Origin: Aquilaria yunnanensis
Taxonomy: Eukaryota; Streptophyta; Magnoliopsida; Malvales; Thymelaeaceae
Assembly (NCBI GenBank): GCA_039654915.1
Contig: CM077594.1
Coordinates: 73,340,393-73,404,392, forward strand
Reading direction: 5' to 3'
Length of the DNA stretch: 64,000 nt
Shown here: piece by piece, positions 46,093-57,700 of the stretch
Layout of the letters: every line of letters starts with the position of its first letter
Position numbering within the stretch: the first letter of the stretch is position 1
The notes under the pieces: model-generated
Told to the model about the DNA's origin: nothing
Database searches by the model: none
What the model saw: the letters and a program-made list of their open reading frames with translations, nothing else
Position numbers and translations under genes: made by a program

Positions 46093-48860
46093 CGTGGCTC
46101 GAATGCCATAGATTGGAAATATCTTTGGTTTCTCTATCATGAGTCAATTGCGATTGGCCTAGAAGGTAATAAAAATGCTAGCTAGTTAAATAGATAAGTT
46201 CCTTAGAGTAGCCAAGCAACGAAGAAGTTCAGTCAGACCCAAAGAAAGTAAGTAGAAAAGTACTAATTTTATTTCTAACAATGGTATGTTGATGGAAGCC
46301 ACAAAAGGAAGCAAGGAGTAAGGAACTTGTCTAAGGGTTAAATAAGTGGATAAGTTTATTCATCCATTAGTTGTATACTTTAGGATTGAGCTAGTAAGAC
46401 AAAAGTCATTGCTAGGGTTTGACTTTCTTTCCAAAAGGTAGTAAGAAGACCCAAGCAATAGGAATGGCTACCATGGACCAAAAGATAGCCAGTGACCTGT
46501 GGCCATCATCTTGAGGCTAAGTTGAGTTGGGGGCCAATGAGTTAACTTATGGAAGAAGAGAGACTCAACTAGTAAAACTAGCTGAGTAGATAAAGGACTA
46601 GGTCCTAAGTGGAACCAAGAAAGTTATGGTGATTGCTTGATGCTTTATGTCAGTGCCTATAAATTAGTAGAACGCTAAACCATTAAGTTAGAAACAACCA
46701 AGTGATGCCAAAAAAGAAGGTTTACCTTGACCCTTCGGGGTACCATTCAAGAAGCACCTATGAGGAAGAGTTCACCATGACCAGTCGAGGGATGACTTAC
46801 AAGTAACCACATTGTGAAATAATCTCCCACCTAATTAAGTGTCATACTTAGTAGTCAAAAATGTCAGGTTTGGTATAGGTACAGTTATGCTCAAGTGTCT
46901 ATGTATTGCCTTTGATAAGGGTTCTTGTTCACCGGAGTAAAGAGAAGTTGAGGGCTAGAACATTAGTCAGATGGAATTTTGGTTAAGCTAGCCCTAGTGC
47001 CTTATAAAGGAAGGGCCAGTGACTTGTGAGATTGGTTGAGGGCTAATCGGTGAAGCTCACAACTTTGAGGGGATAGAATGGCCTTTCTGAAGTGCATAGC
47101 TTTGGTACACTTAGCAGAGTTGTCGCAAACGAGCTACCCAGGTGATTTTCTATGGCCAACACCTCTTACTAGTAGACTGAGACAAGTGATGGTTCTCTCA
47201 CTGAGTAAGCTGAGTTAGCATGGACAAATCCTTCAGTGCATCATTCCGACAAAAAGTCGACATGACATAGTAAATGGTATGGTTATGGAATGTGAAAAGT
47301 GAAGGTGTTTCTTTATAACCATAGGTCAAGTAAGTGAAGGTTGTCAAGGAGATGCTCGATAGTAATTAGAGACCAGGAGGCCTATAAAAAAGTTAAGAAG
47401 TTGAGTAAGACTAGAGGCACGTTGGAGCCTAGTGAAAAAGGTTGAGGTGTCTAGTCAACTACCATGCCCAAGATACCTAGGTTGGCCTAAGATCGAATAG
47501 TACCTTGCAACTCAACCTAGGACCCTATAGGTGGTTCGAACACGGGGTAAGTATGGCGGCCTAGAAGCAAGTGTATTAAAGACACATCCAATCAGTTAAT
47601 CCATCTTGTGTAGTATGTTGGCCTCCGAGTGTAGAGAAGCGAAAAGACTTACTATGTGACTATTGGGCACCTAGGAAACTTCGAGTAGAGCAGCTAAAGT
47701 ATCAAGACCTTTGGCTTAAGTAGCATGTTAGCAGCCTCATTGTTAGGTACCAAGAGGCCTAAGCTAAGGGGCACAGATAAGGCCCAAGGGCTGCTAACTT
47801 CTTAGAGGTCTTAGCACTGGTGCCAAAGAAATTTCTTCTGGTAGGCATGCAGGCATAAAAGGCTCCAAAGCAGCAATGGCAGTAGGGACATAGTGCTCAA
47901 GTGGTGTATGGGTGTCTTGCCCAGTGCATCAAGATGCCTAATGTATAGGGGCCATCCGAGGGAAACATCAAAGACTCGTAGTCTAGGATGTGCCGGTACT
48001 TGTAACTCTTGGTAGGTCACCTATTATAAAAGCCCTAAAGTATAGTGCGGCATGGAGTGGAGTTTGCCTAAGGGAGTTTATGGTGTACATGGAAAGACAA
48101 TAGTATACTAGTGGCACACTTAGTCTAGTGATTGTTCAGAGTTGCCTGGGTGCCAAAGTATTAGTGCGGAACTATCTGTACAAGAGTTAGTGGATTAGTT
48201 TTGTGCTTGTTAAGCTAGTTTGCACTAAGGGTTTTGTATACAAGCGTTGGGTGATGAACCTAGAGTAAAAATTTTCAAGTGTGAGCATTAACATACAAGT
48301 TTATACCTATTAAGTTAGCTTACACAAGTAGGTTCCGGCAGAAAGGAGAAAACAAAAAAGACTTAATTCATGTCGAGCTTTAAGTAAGTGGATATTAGTG
48401 TAGGGTTAATGGACAAGCATCTAAAAGCTTGTTAAGCTACTTGCACTGGGGGACTTAGGCATATAGAATAGTTGGGGAAGTGGTACACTGGTTTTATTGG
48501 GTTCAGGGTTTTATTGGGTTCAGGATATTAGAAATCCTTCAGCAACTTTCATAAGCTAAAAGTAATGGAGGACCATACCATAGGCTACAAGAGTGAGTTT
48601 GCACTAAGGTGCTTTAAATCGAGTAAGGTTAGGCTAAGGTGGAGAGAACAATTAGCAGCCATCGGTGTGTCGTTAAGCATGAGCACAAAGTAGGGCATTG
48701 GTCATTGTACCTATATGAGTAGAAACCAAACTTAAATGCATAGTTTGTTGTTGAATCGATACCACTTCGTATGGTTGTTTCGGATATGTTAACACCCTAG
48801 GAAAGTGTCTCAAGGTGGGCAAATTTAATTTGGAGGACTAAATCCTCCAAAATGGGGTGA
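46093..48860 (+). other. E element interior, segment 3, apparently non-coding, with hairpin and PPT
   Basis: Dense stops in all frames and no retroviral motif found. A 17-bp tandem repeat (GTTTTATTGGGTTCAGG) lies at 48491-48524. The last 45 bp contain the hairpin GGAGGA-CTAAA-TCCTCC (48832-48848) and the purine-rich AAAATGGGGTGA that abuts the LTR start at 48861. The minus-strand frame 47811-48020 is not recognised. Confidence 0.55.
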
Positions 48861-51613
48861 TGTTATCGCCCTCATAGTGGAATGGTCGATGAGTGAGGTA
48901 AGTTCATAAATCTCTAGCTTAAGTACCTTAATTAGAAGTGAATTAGCAAAATCGATTAAGTTACTTAATGGTTAGTTAGTTCTAAGTAGTTTATGGCACT
49001 AGGTTTACTTGGGGACAAAATGGTCATTTTGTACATTGGAGGGTTAAGACAAGTCCCGAGAGTAAAAATAATGCTTTTAAAACCAAAACCCAATTTAATT
49101 AAGATTTGCTTAAGTGATATACCCCTATTTACTATTTGGGAAAGGGGTAAATTTGAAAAAAATGAAAAAGTTAGGTAAGAGTTTTTGTTGTTTAAAACTT
49201 GATTGAGGGGTTGTTTTGGACATTATTCCCTCTCCTTTTCTTGCAAACCCATACCCTCCCAAACCTTCACAAATTCTTGCTCAAACTTCACCAAAATCAT
49301 GATCTCTTGTTGAAATTAAGAGGCTTTTGTGTTGCCAAAGTGAAAGGTGGCTTGTTTTGCACTATTTTCATGGTTTTGGAGCTTCAAGAAACATTTTTTA
49401 GCTTGGGCAAGGTTTTAGGCAAAAGGTAAGCCTTTATCCTTGAAGTTCTCTTGTTTCTTGAGTTGTTTTAAGCTTGGGTTTTGTTGGGTTTGGGTAAAAT
49501 TTGGTCCCATAGGCTTTGTATTTGGGTTTGTGTTAATTTGGTACCATAAGGTTTGTATTATTCTTGGAACCTAAGAACCTAGTGGAACCTTTTGAAGCTT
49601 GAGGTTTGTTGCTTATTGTGCTTGGCTATTGCTAATTCAAGCTTAATTGAGGTAAGGGATTTATGATTCATACATAATTTGACACCATTCATAGCTCGCT
49701 TTTGGTAGAATTCATGCAATTTGGTGAATGGCATTGTTGGTGAAGGGTATTGATTGTGGTGGACTAGTGAGGTTTTAATGCTTTGTGTGGTGTTTATAGA
49801 CACCATAGGATTGGTTTAAATGCTGCATTGTGGCCTAGTGCGTGGGTATATGCAGGTTTGAGGCAAGTGGAAGCATTCCTAAGGCCATTAGAAGGCATTC
49901 GAAGCCCCTAAAATGCCAAAGGGCACAGGAGGCACCATAGTGCCAGTTGGCACTACAACACTAGGAAACCTCCTACTAATACCTAAGGCAATACTAGTAG
50001 GGTGCTACAGCGTAGCCAGTGGCGCCCCAACACCAAAGGCTCACCAACAAGCTTCCCAACTTTATGAATGAGGGCAAGAGGACGCCTAGGGTGCCTAAGG
50101 GCTCGAGGTGCCCAGTGGCATTCAGAAACTTCCAGAACTCCTCCATAAGCTGGAAGCTTCCATAAGGTTTTTGTGGGATGGAAGTGCACCCATAAGGGGA
50201 AGCTAGCTCAATTTTCCATAATTGCACACTGTTAATAACAGTGTAAGGTTTACTACCATTAGGGGCCTAGTCAGGCCTTCGGCCTCAAGGTTCTAATGCA
50301 GAAACCTTAGTGCACCTAGGGGGTTCCATTGAACCTAGTGAATATGAGTCCATCCATGAAAATTGCCACTCCATTAGGGTGAACCAAGTAATGGTGGATA
50401 GGTAAGCACCATAAGTGAAGTTTTAGTGAACTTGAAGCCTAAACAAGTTTACTTGAGGTGCATGTGAAAACCTAGTGCACTCTTGGTAGGGATTTAAGGT
50501 GGAAGCTTCATACATAAGTGACTTAGGCAAGCTTAATAACTTGAGGCACTATGTGGAGGCTTAGTACACCTAGTGAGTTCCGTGAAATTCAAGCAAGACA
50601 TATTCACCATGTTCACCTATACAACAATTAAGGGAAGGTGAAAAGGTGAGCTAAGCTCACTGTGTCACTAAGCCTAGGCTTGCTAGGAGGACGTCAGAGG
50701 CCAAATCTTGCGAAACACAGAGTGATGCCCTTGAGAAGACTCAGTAGAGGACAAGTCCTAAAGAACTGAAACACTATACACATAGGTTTTGCCTCGCACA
50801 ATTTTGAACTCGGAGTAGTTTACATATTATATACATACATATATATATATATATACATTTATATATATATGTAAGTATATATTTATATATATTTATGTAT
50901 GTCCTCAAGGCTTTTCTTACAAGTTGATGGATCCATTGCTGAAAATCCTAGATTCTAATTCCCTTAGTGTCTGTTGTGTAGATATGCTTCCGTAAAGCTG
51001 ACAATAATTAAGGGTTATTCACCTAAGCTCATGAACAAGTATTATGTTTATTTTTATCTTTACGATTCTAGATTTTGGTTTACTTGTTCGATGAATTATG
51101 GTACTAAATATAGTTGCTTGTTTGGGCAATAATGGCCAATTCAATACATGGAAGGACTATGGAGTTTACATGTTTCAGGTATGACCCTAAGGTGAGAGCT
51201 AGTTATGGATCTCAATAGCTTATCATCAATGTATAGCTCTGTACACTAGTTTGCCTTCAATGTACATGGTTGAGTAGTTAGACTCTAGAGTCACTTTTGG
51301 GTGTGAGTGTAGACTTTTTATGCCTAGATGTTCATACACTATTGATTATGTGTAGTTAATCACATAAATGTTTTATATGCTTTGATGACTTTGATGCTCA
51401 GTTTTAATGAAATTCCATGGTGATGTATTATGCTTTCTTTACTTATTTTATTGTTTGAGTCAAAGCATTACTCATGAATTGGATGCATCATAGGTTAATT
51501 AACTAGAAGCATAAAGGTTTTAACTGGTGAGCACATAATCAATCAGTTAATTGTGGCTAGTATGGGACACGTTCCCATAGGTTTTCTAGGTAGGCCCATG
51601 AGGGGCTGTATCA
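48861..51613 (+). repeat. 3' LTR of the E element (family E, copy 3)
   Basis: A 2,753-bp LTR, TGTTATCGCCCTCATAG to AGGGGCTGTATCA, preceded by the PPT. It shares scattered long blocks with the E solo LTR at 32570-35452 and its last ~390 bp with the 5' LTR remnant. It contains an AT microsatellite (50829-50901). Short open frames between 48993 and 50227 are not conserved in the other E copy and not called. Confidence 0.82.
50829..50901. repeat. AT/TATG microsatellite
   Basis: Interrupted (TA)n, (ATAC) and (TATG) runs within the E 3' LTR. Confidence 0.9.
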
Positions 51614-52319
51614 GTATCTTCAGTGCTCAAGTCAAGTAGGTGAAAGAAGAGAATTAGGAAGTGCATGCAAAAGAAATAGTAGAAAGGTTAAGGTTACCTC
51701 AACTATGAGGAAGTCATTCATACATATAGGCCAGGATGAGCTAGGGTAGTTTCATGATTTCTAAGATAAGGTTGGTTACTTGTCCAATTGAATTCACAAT
51801 AACAAAATTTGTGCCCTAGGATGCCTCACTGCCATCTGACTATTTGACACCTACAGCTAACCCCCAGGCACACTACCTATAATATGGCTATAATGTTTAT
51901 GTCAGGACTTTTGATGGGACTTTCATGTGGTATCTCAAGATCCCACCAATAAGGCGAAGGGATAACGTTACTGGTCAAAGGGTGGTAAGGACCGCAGTGG
52001 ATACGCTCATCAAGGCCCTAATCTCTTTGATTTAATGTCTATCCTATCAAAGTTTCCCTTTTGTTGAGTTACCCTGACATTGGCTCACTCGATCTTTTGG
52101 AACTTAAATAGATTTTATTAGTCCAGGAAGGGTGCCAACCCTTTGGCCATCACTTAGTTTCATCTGCTCCTACGTAGACCTGTAATGAGTGGAAATACCT
52201 TCATTTCTACAGCTTATCTGCTATCATAAGAAATCTTTCAACTCTTTTTTTTATTGTTATTACTTTTTTTATCTTCAAGAAGAACTCTATCACTCAAGTA
52301 TTTCATTAACAGTGCTCTT
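51614..52319. other. Unassigned stretch between the E LTR and the Tat relic
   Basis: Nothing coding recognised. The right part may be the eroded downstream continuation of the minus-strand Tat-lineage element. The five bases after the E LTR (gtatc) could be its target duplication, but the partner is missing. Confidence 0.35.
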
Positions 52320-53511
52320 TAACCTTGCATTATAGCCATTATACGTAACTTACATATACTGGGCTCTAAGAGTGCTTCCTCAAACACTTGCCACTTCAAC
52401 AGGCTATCAGCATTTCTATTTTGGTCCCTAGGTATCTTTTCTACTTTCACAAGGCCAAAATTTTCCATTTATGCCTTGGCAAAGTCAAATTATTGACATA
52501 ATATAGGTTTTTTAACCTCATACTTACCCTAAGCTGTTGCACCAACAGTAGTGAGTCAATACAAGTTGTAAGGGTTTTTATTCCTATCTTTTTTATGAGT
52601 TGGAGATTGGCTATGAGGGCTTCATACTCAACCATATTTTTTGTTACAGAGAATAGGAAGCATAAAGACTTTGCTACCTCTAATCCTTCCAGACCGAGTA
52701 AAACTATGCTAGCCCCTGGGAGGTTTTTTCTTAGTTACCATCAACAGACAGTTTCCAAATAGGATCCTCAAGTTCTTTTATTTCTTCCTTAGGCGATGCT
52801 TCTGCTATAAAGTAACTGAGTTCTTGACTCTTAACATCTTTCCAAGCTTTGTACATGATGTTGTACTCTCCCAACTCTATACACCACTTGGATAACCTCC
52901 CAGAGTGATCCACTTTTCTCATCACATCACAGAATGGAAAGTTAGTCTATACAACTATAGGATGGCCCGAAAGTAGGGTCTTAGCTACCTCACTAATAAC
53001 ACCATAGCATATGTAGCTTCCTATGAACTATGGTACCTTACCTCCACTTTGTGTAAAGCTTTATTAAAATAATACATGGGCCATTGTTTCCCACTCTCAT
53101 TTTCTCGGACAGGGACTGCACTTAGAGCTTTGTAGTTTATTAAGAAATACAGCACTAAAGGTTCACCAAGTTTAGGCAATCTCAAGGTTGGCAACTCGGC
53201 CAAATATTTTTTTATCTCTTTAAACACTTCCTCACACTCCTCTATCCATTTAAACTCAGCCTTGGCAAGCACCATGGGCAAGATTTTAAAGAAAGGTCTA
53301 CATCTGTCTCCAAATTTTGGAAGGAATCTTCCCAAGGCAGTTACTCTCCCTACCAATTTATAAGCTAACTTTATAGATGTGGGTGATGACTTTTCCAATA
53401 TTACTCTTATTTTATCAAGATTGGCATCAATTCCAATCTCTAATACTATAACCCAAGAAATTTTCCTCATCCTATGCTGAAGATACACTTCCCAGGGTTT
53501 AGTCTCAAGCC
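52320..53511 (-). pseudogene. RT C-terminal part and RNase H of the Tat-lineage element
   Basis: After the A LTR, RT resumes as DGLRLNPGKCIFS (53470-53511), then ANLDKIR, LVGRVTALGRFLPKFGD, FKWIEECEEVFKEIKKYLAE and GKQWPMYYFNKALHKVEVRY. The downstream region at 52731-52925 has SGRLSKWCIELGEYNI and a W-x-L-SVDG start of a second RNase H domain. 52447-52635 has VEYEALIANLQL and a C-I-D-S-L block where the family has a catalytic S/T-D-S. The end 'KIPRDQNRNADSL' lies near 52400-52440. This is the paired connection/RNase H plus archaeal-like RNase H layout of the Tat lineage. Frame breaks lie at about 53460, 53020, 52930 and 52640. Confidence 0.85.
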
Positions 53512-53516
53512 ATCCT

Positions 53517-55962
53517 TGACATGGTTGTCCTTGGAACCTGCCCAAAAGACCTGTGAGAGCTAGTCTCATAGTGGATTGCAATTGGCTAGTTGAACATGTG
53601 TACTAATTAAAACTCCATGATGCTAGTTGATTAACCTAGAATATGCAAGATGCATGCTCTTCATGCTTTGACTTGGATTAACAAAAACCATAAAACATTG
53701 ACTTGGCCAAGAGATTTTCACATAAAATAAGTTCAAATAGCCAAAGCATACAAAATCAATATTTATGTGAGTTTACTACACATAACAACTGTGTGGGAGC
53801 ATTCATACATAAAGTAGACTAATGCCCTCACCCAAGAGTAACCTTAGAGTCTAGGACTCTTCAAAACATAGATAATGGAGGCAAGTAAGAGTACTATATA
53901 TACAAGCCTCAACTGAGATCTTCTTGAACTAACTCCCACCTTAGATGCCAGTCCCAGTGGCGAGTCACAAAAACCCTTGTCCAAGTGCTACTAGGCTCTG
54001 CAGCCAAAGGAAGACTCTAGTTAGTATTGTTACTTGACCAACAAGTTACCCAAGAAGACAAGAATCATAAAGATTCTCAAGGGAAATACCTGCAACAAAA
54101 GCTAACTACCACAATAACCCTCAACGGTTACCCGATCCAACAACTTCAGAATCTGAACAACATAACTAGGGAGTGAGAACATAAACATTCTCAGTAAAGG
54201 TCTTCACGGTACCTGCAAGAAAATTACTAAAAACTCCACATATGATAACATATGTAACCTGCTGTGAGCTCATATAGCCTGAGGGTCTGATATATGCACA
54301 TATAACTAGGTCCCTTAAGACCTCTCCTCATCCTAGTCCTTGAACTACAAGGCATAGCCTTGTCCTCTAGCAAGCTGAGCTTGCCAGCCTAACTAGTGAT
54401 AAATCATCAGTTGAACCTCTCCTTTTTATGTTGTACAGGGGAATTATGGTGGGACTATTGTAACTAGGCCATAAAGACCTTGTAAACTATGTGCACTAAG
54501 GTTTCACCTTGCAACCTTGTGGCTAATGGAACGACTAGGTCGCCAAGGGTTCTAAACCTTCCACCCTAACTAATGGTACTTAGTTGTGATCCTTAGTAAA
54601 CTAGTTTTCTTGCTTATGGTAGAAGAAACCATAAAACTTTACAAAACTCAAGAAAACTCCTAGGTCTCAAAGGACTTTTGAAAGTCTCAGAGTACCGCTA
54701 GAATCCTTAGGCCCCAAGGTACCCTAAGAACCCCCTTAGGTCTTCACCCCTTGACCTTCCTAGCAAAACATGGAAAATTCAGCCAACATACCTGTGGCGA
54801 CGCGTTGTCCACTATGGCAATGCATCACCATAGTTGGTAATGTTCTGCCAACTTTCCAATATTGGTGGCACATCATGGACAGTGGTACAAAACTAGCAAC
54901 ACATCGCCAATCTGTGAATCTGCAGAATTTTCACAGATTTTGCTGCTATGAACTTTGGACACTTACCAAACATATCAACCATGCTTGGTTAGCCTCCAAA
55001 CTTTACATACATGTAAAACATGTTTCATAGATCACAACCAACTATCACAAGCCAATTTATGATGCATTATAACATCATTCTAACTATCACAAACCTCATA
55101 GTCCACCATGATTCAACCTTATCCACTAACTAATGCTATTGCTGGAATTACTTGAATTCTTCAAGCAACCTCATTCCAATAGCATTAATTGAACTCAAAA
55201 ATACAACTCCCTTACCTCAACTCCAAGTAACAAGCAAGAATCAAGCATTCTTCCAATCCACTAAGCTCACCAAAGCACCACCTAAGTTCCAAGCAAAACA
55301 TAGGCACCAAATATCAAATTCTTACTTTCTAACCAAAACCCAAGATCCTAACTAACCAATAAACCTGAAATCAATCAAGAACACATTGGTTACCTCGTAC
55401 TAAAAATAGGGGATGGGAGAAAACATGCTTCCAAGCTCCAAAACCATTGTTTTATGCTTGAAATGAGCTCCCAATGGCCTATATACTTATGATAGCTTCT
55501 CTTTTCACCAAGAAACTTTGATTTCAAACTTAATTGGATGGAAAAATGAGGGTGGAAAGGATGAAATCGGGTTTATGGCAGCCACCCCTCCACTTTACCC
55601 TATTATAAACCATGTTTAACACCTAAGCCACCAAAGTATTAGACATGATACACTTAAGTCCCCATCTTTTGGTAACCTTAGCTATTCTTGATTAATCCTT
55701 GTTTATTTCATCAAGTTTGGGTTAAAGTTAAAAGTTAAGTCATAAAACTTCATTTTAACCACTCGGGATCCGGCCCGACTATTTAGGATGCAAAAATTAC
55801 CATTTTTCCCCTGAACCTCATTTAGCGCCTAACCTCCTTGGAACTTAGTGAACTTTGCCAAACTTTCCTATTCTTACTATGTAAACTTGAATTAAGGTTT
55901 CAAACTTGATTTAGAGCACTTTACCTCCTTCGGGTGTGCTTCCCACTAAGAGAGCCATAACA
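53517..55962 (-). mobile_element. Solo LTR of family A, inserted in the Tat RT
   Basis: A 2,446-bp minus-strand LTR whose ends match the chromovirus A LTR: start TGTTATGGCTCTC at 55962 and end GACAACCATGTCA at 53517. The flanks read agtat / aggat on the minus strand (55963-55967 and 53512-53516), a target duplication with one mismatch. Removing the LTR and one flank rejoins the RT reading QLKKY-GLRLNP without a frame break. No internal sequence. Open frames at 54770-55030 and 55152-55355 are chance coding. Confidence 0.94.
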
Positions 55963-55967
55963 ATACT

Positions 55968-56420
55968 TCTTGAGTTGGCTGAGCACTTCATGGAGATCCG
56001 CTAGGTGGTCTATATAGTCATGACACTTTGCTATCATGTCATCTATATAAACCTCCATGTTCTTTCCTATCTAATCTGTGAAGATTTTGTTCATCAGCCT
56101 TTGGTACATGGCACCAACATTCTTTAGCATAAAGGGCATTCTCACATAACAAAATGTACCTTCATCCGTGATGAAGGTCATTGCCTCCTAGTCCCTCAGA
56201 GCCATATGTATCTGGTGGTACCCATTTAACGCATCCATGAAGGTGAGGACCTTTTACTCAAATGTAGAATCTACTAATTGATCTATAGATGGCAAGGGAT
56301 AGGAATCCTTGGGGCACATTATGCTGAAGTTAGTAAAGTTTACAGATATTCTTAGCTTTACTCCCCCTTTTTTGTTAGCCAATACAATGGTGGCCTACCA
56401 TACCGGGAACTATACATCGC
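55968..56420 (-). pseudogene. Reverse transcriptase palm/fingers of the Tat-lineage element
   Basis: Minus strand: LANKKGGVKLRISVNFTNF, CPKDSYPLPSIDQLVDSTFE, stop, LTFMDALNGYHQIHMALRD, stop, MTFITDEGTFCYVRMPFMLK, NVGAMYQRLMNKIFTD, stop, then MEVYIDDMIAK, with the catalytic YIDDM at 56035-56049 keeping both Asp. It runs directly into the A solo LTR. Three in-frame stops but one continuous frame. The plus-strand 100-codon frame at 56309-56611 is its shadow. Confidence 0.92.
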
Positions 56421-57023
56421 AAATAATCCTGCTTCAAGAAAACTTTGAATGCCCTCCTTCACAAAGGTTCTTTTTGAAGGGCTACCGTTCACTTTTCCTG
56501 CCTAATGAGTTGAGCACTAGGGTCTACTCTAAGCTTATGTTATATGACATTAAGTCTAACCCCTTGGATATCCTTGGGAAAGAAAACAAAGATATCAATA
56601 TTGGAGCATAATAAATTAATAAGTGTGGACTTTACCTCTGTGGGAAGTCTGGCACCGATTTTTGTTCTATGCTCGAGTTTGTGCTCCACCTTTTTTATCT
56701 ACTCAGCTTGACTCTTACCACCATTTTCTTTGTCTTCTCATGGTTGGTTTTCCACTTTTTTAGGCCCAAGGTTGCTTTCTTTAGTCCTATTGTTGTTTTA
56801 TCATCCCCTATGAAAAAGTCCTTCTATGGTTTCTACCTAGTCTACACGTATGCATGTGTCCCCCTACTAATTGTTAAATGTAAAAGTAAGATTTCTCATG
56901 TCAGGATGAACGTGAAATATACCCTATTTCTTCATGCCAATGAGAGCATTGTAGGGGGAGTGGGTATCTATGCCAACAAATTTTATTACAGTGGATAGCC
57001 ATCATCAGAGGTAAGTCAACCCA

Positions 57024-57410
57024 TCATAATACCAGGAGCTCCTTTGGGCCCATCCCAAACATGGCATTAGCCATCAACCCTAACTTACCTGTTGAGATCC
57101 CCCAGCTTTGGGAGTATTTTGGCAAATAATACATCTCTATTTGAGCTACAATCTCAAAAGACCTCTTTACTTCCCACCTAGAAATCCTTACCAAAATAAC
57201 CAGGGGATCATTATGGGAAAAGCTTGAAGCAACTTTGTTGGTTTTCACCAACTTCACTAAAAGCCCTATGTGTGGATACTGGTTCATCGCTATGTCCTTC
57301 TTACCCTTCCTTATTGATAAGTCAATAGTTGTAAAGGAATAAATGGTGGCATTATCATTATGAGGCTTTGATGAAGGCAAGAAGTCCCACTTAGAAGGTT
57401 GACCAATCAC
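57024..57410 (-). pseudogene. gag-protease linker and protease relic of the Tat-lineage element
   Basis: Minus strand: a stretch with FSHNDPLVILVRISRWEVKR, the block that precedes the protease in Tat-lineage polyproteins, followed in a shifted frame by DCSSNRDVLFAKILPKLG. The latter corresponds to the D-x-G-S-S-x-D-I-L-F active-site block with the Gly lost. A stop just before the Asp and a frame change show decay. Upstream IVIGQPSKWDFLP is less clearly assigned. Confidence 0.65.
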
Positions 57411-57700
57411 AATTAGCGTGCTCTTAAAGGGGAATCACGCTCTATAAGCTCTGGGCACTATTCCCATGTTGTCAATGACACAGATCTACCATAATTCCTT
57501 CCAATGTTCTTACAAATGGCACCATTTTTGTCGCTTGCCAACCCAAGAGTATTCCAGGGAAGGTTGACTAAGATGGAGTTCATATGGAACAATGGGCACG
57601 TTGTGGCAGACTTGCAAAAATACAAAAAGGAAAGTTGAAGAGGGGAGACCCCGGGTGTTTCCTTGGAGATGGACTTTTTGACGCTCAAGTTAGTTTTTCC

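Larger units (their letters stand above)
36151..51613 (+). mobile_element. E-type large non-coding LTR retroelement (LARD-like), with nested insertions
   Basis: A truncated 5' LTR (36151-36518), a primer-binding-site-like sequence (36518-36530), a ~4-kb interior split by a D LTR and an H solo LTR, a hairpin/PPT region (48832-48860) and a full 3' LTR (48861-51613). In the interior (36531-37553, 43271-43511, 46093-48860) I recognise no gag, protease, RT or integrase motif in any frame. An LTR-PBS-noncoding-PPT-LTR layout with long LTRs fits a large retrotransposon derivative mobilised by a related autonomous element. The text just before the PPT (AATTTGGAGGACTAAAT) resembles the 3' end of chromovirus pol. 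Alternatively the interior is simply too decayed to recognise. Confidence 0.6.
52320..57700 (-). mobile_element. Decayed Tat-lineage Ty3/gypsy gag-pol relic, split by a solo A LTR
   Basis: Read right to left: protease region (about 57024-57410), an unrecognised gap, RT (55968-56420), then after the A solo LTR the rest of RT (52926-53511) and RNase H (52320-52925). The RT and RNase H wording (CPKDSYPLPSIDQLVD, YIDDM, YEALIA) is typical of the Tat lineage of plant Ty3/gypsy elements. LTRs, gag core and integrase were not found at either edge. Stops and frame changes are frequent. Confidence 0.82.

Noticed and set aside
51609..51630. PBS-like text (GTATCTTCAGTGC) after the E 3' LTR, suggesting a second element to the right
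   Set aside because: Needs insertions to match the initiator-Met PBS, and the following sequence is not homologous to the E interior at 36531. The first five bases are more simply a target duplication.
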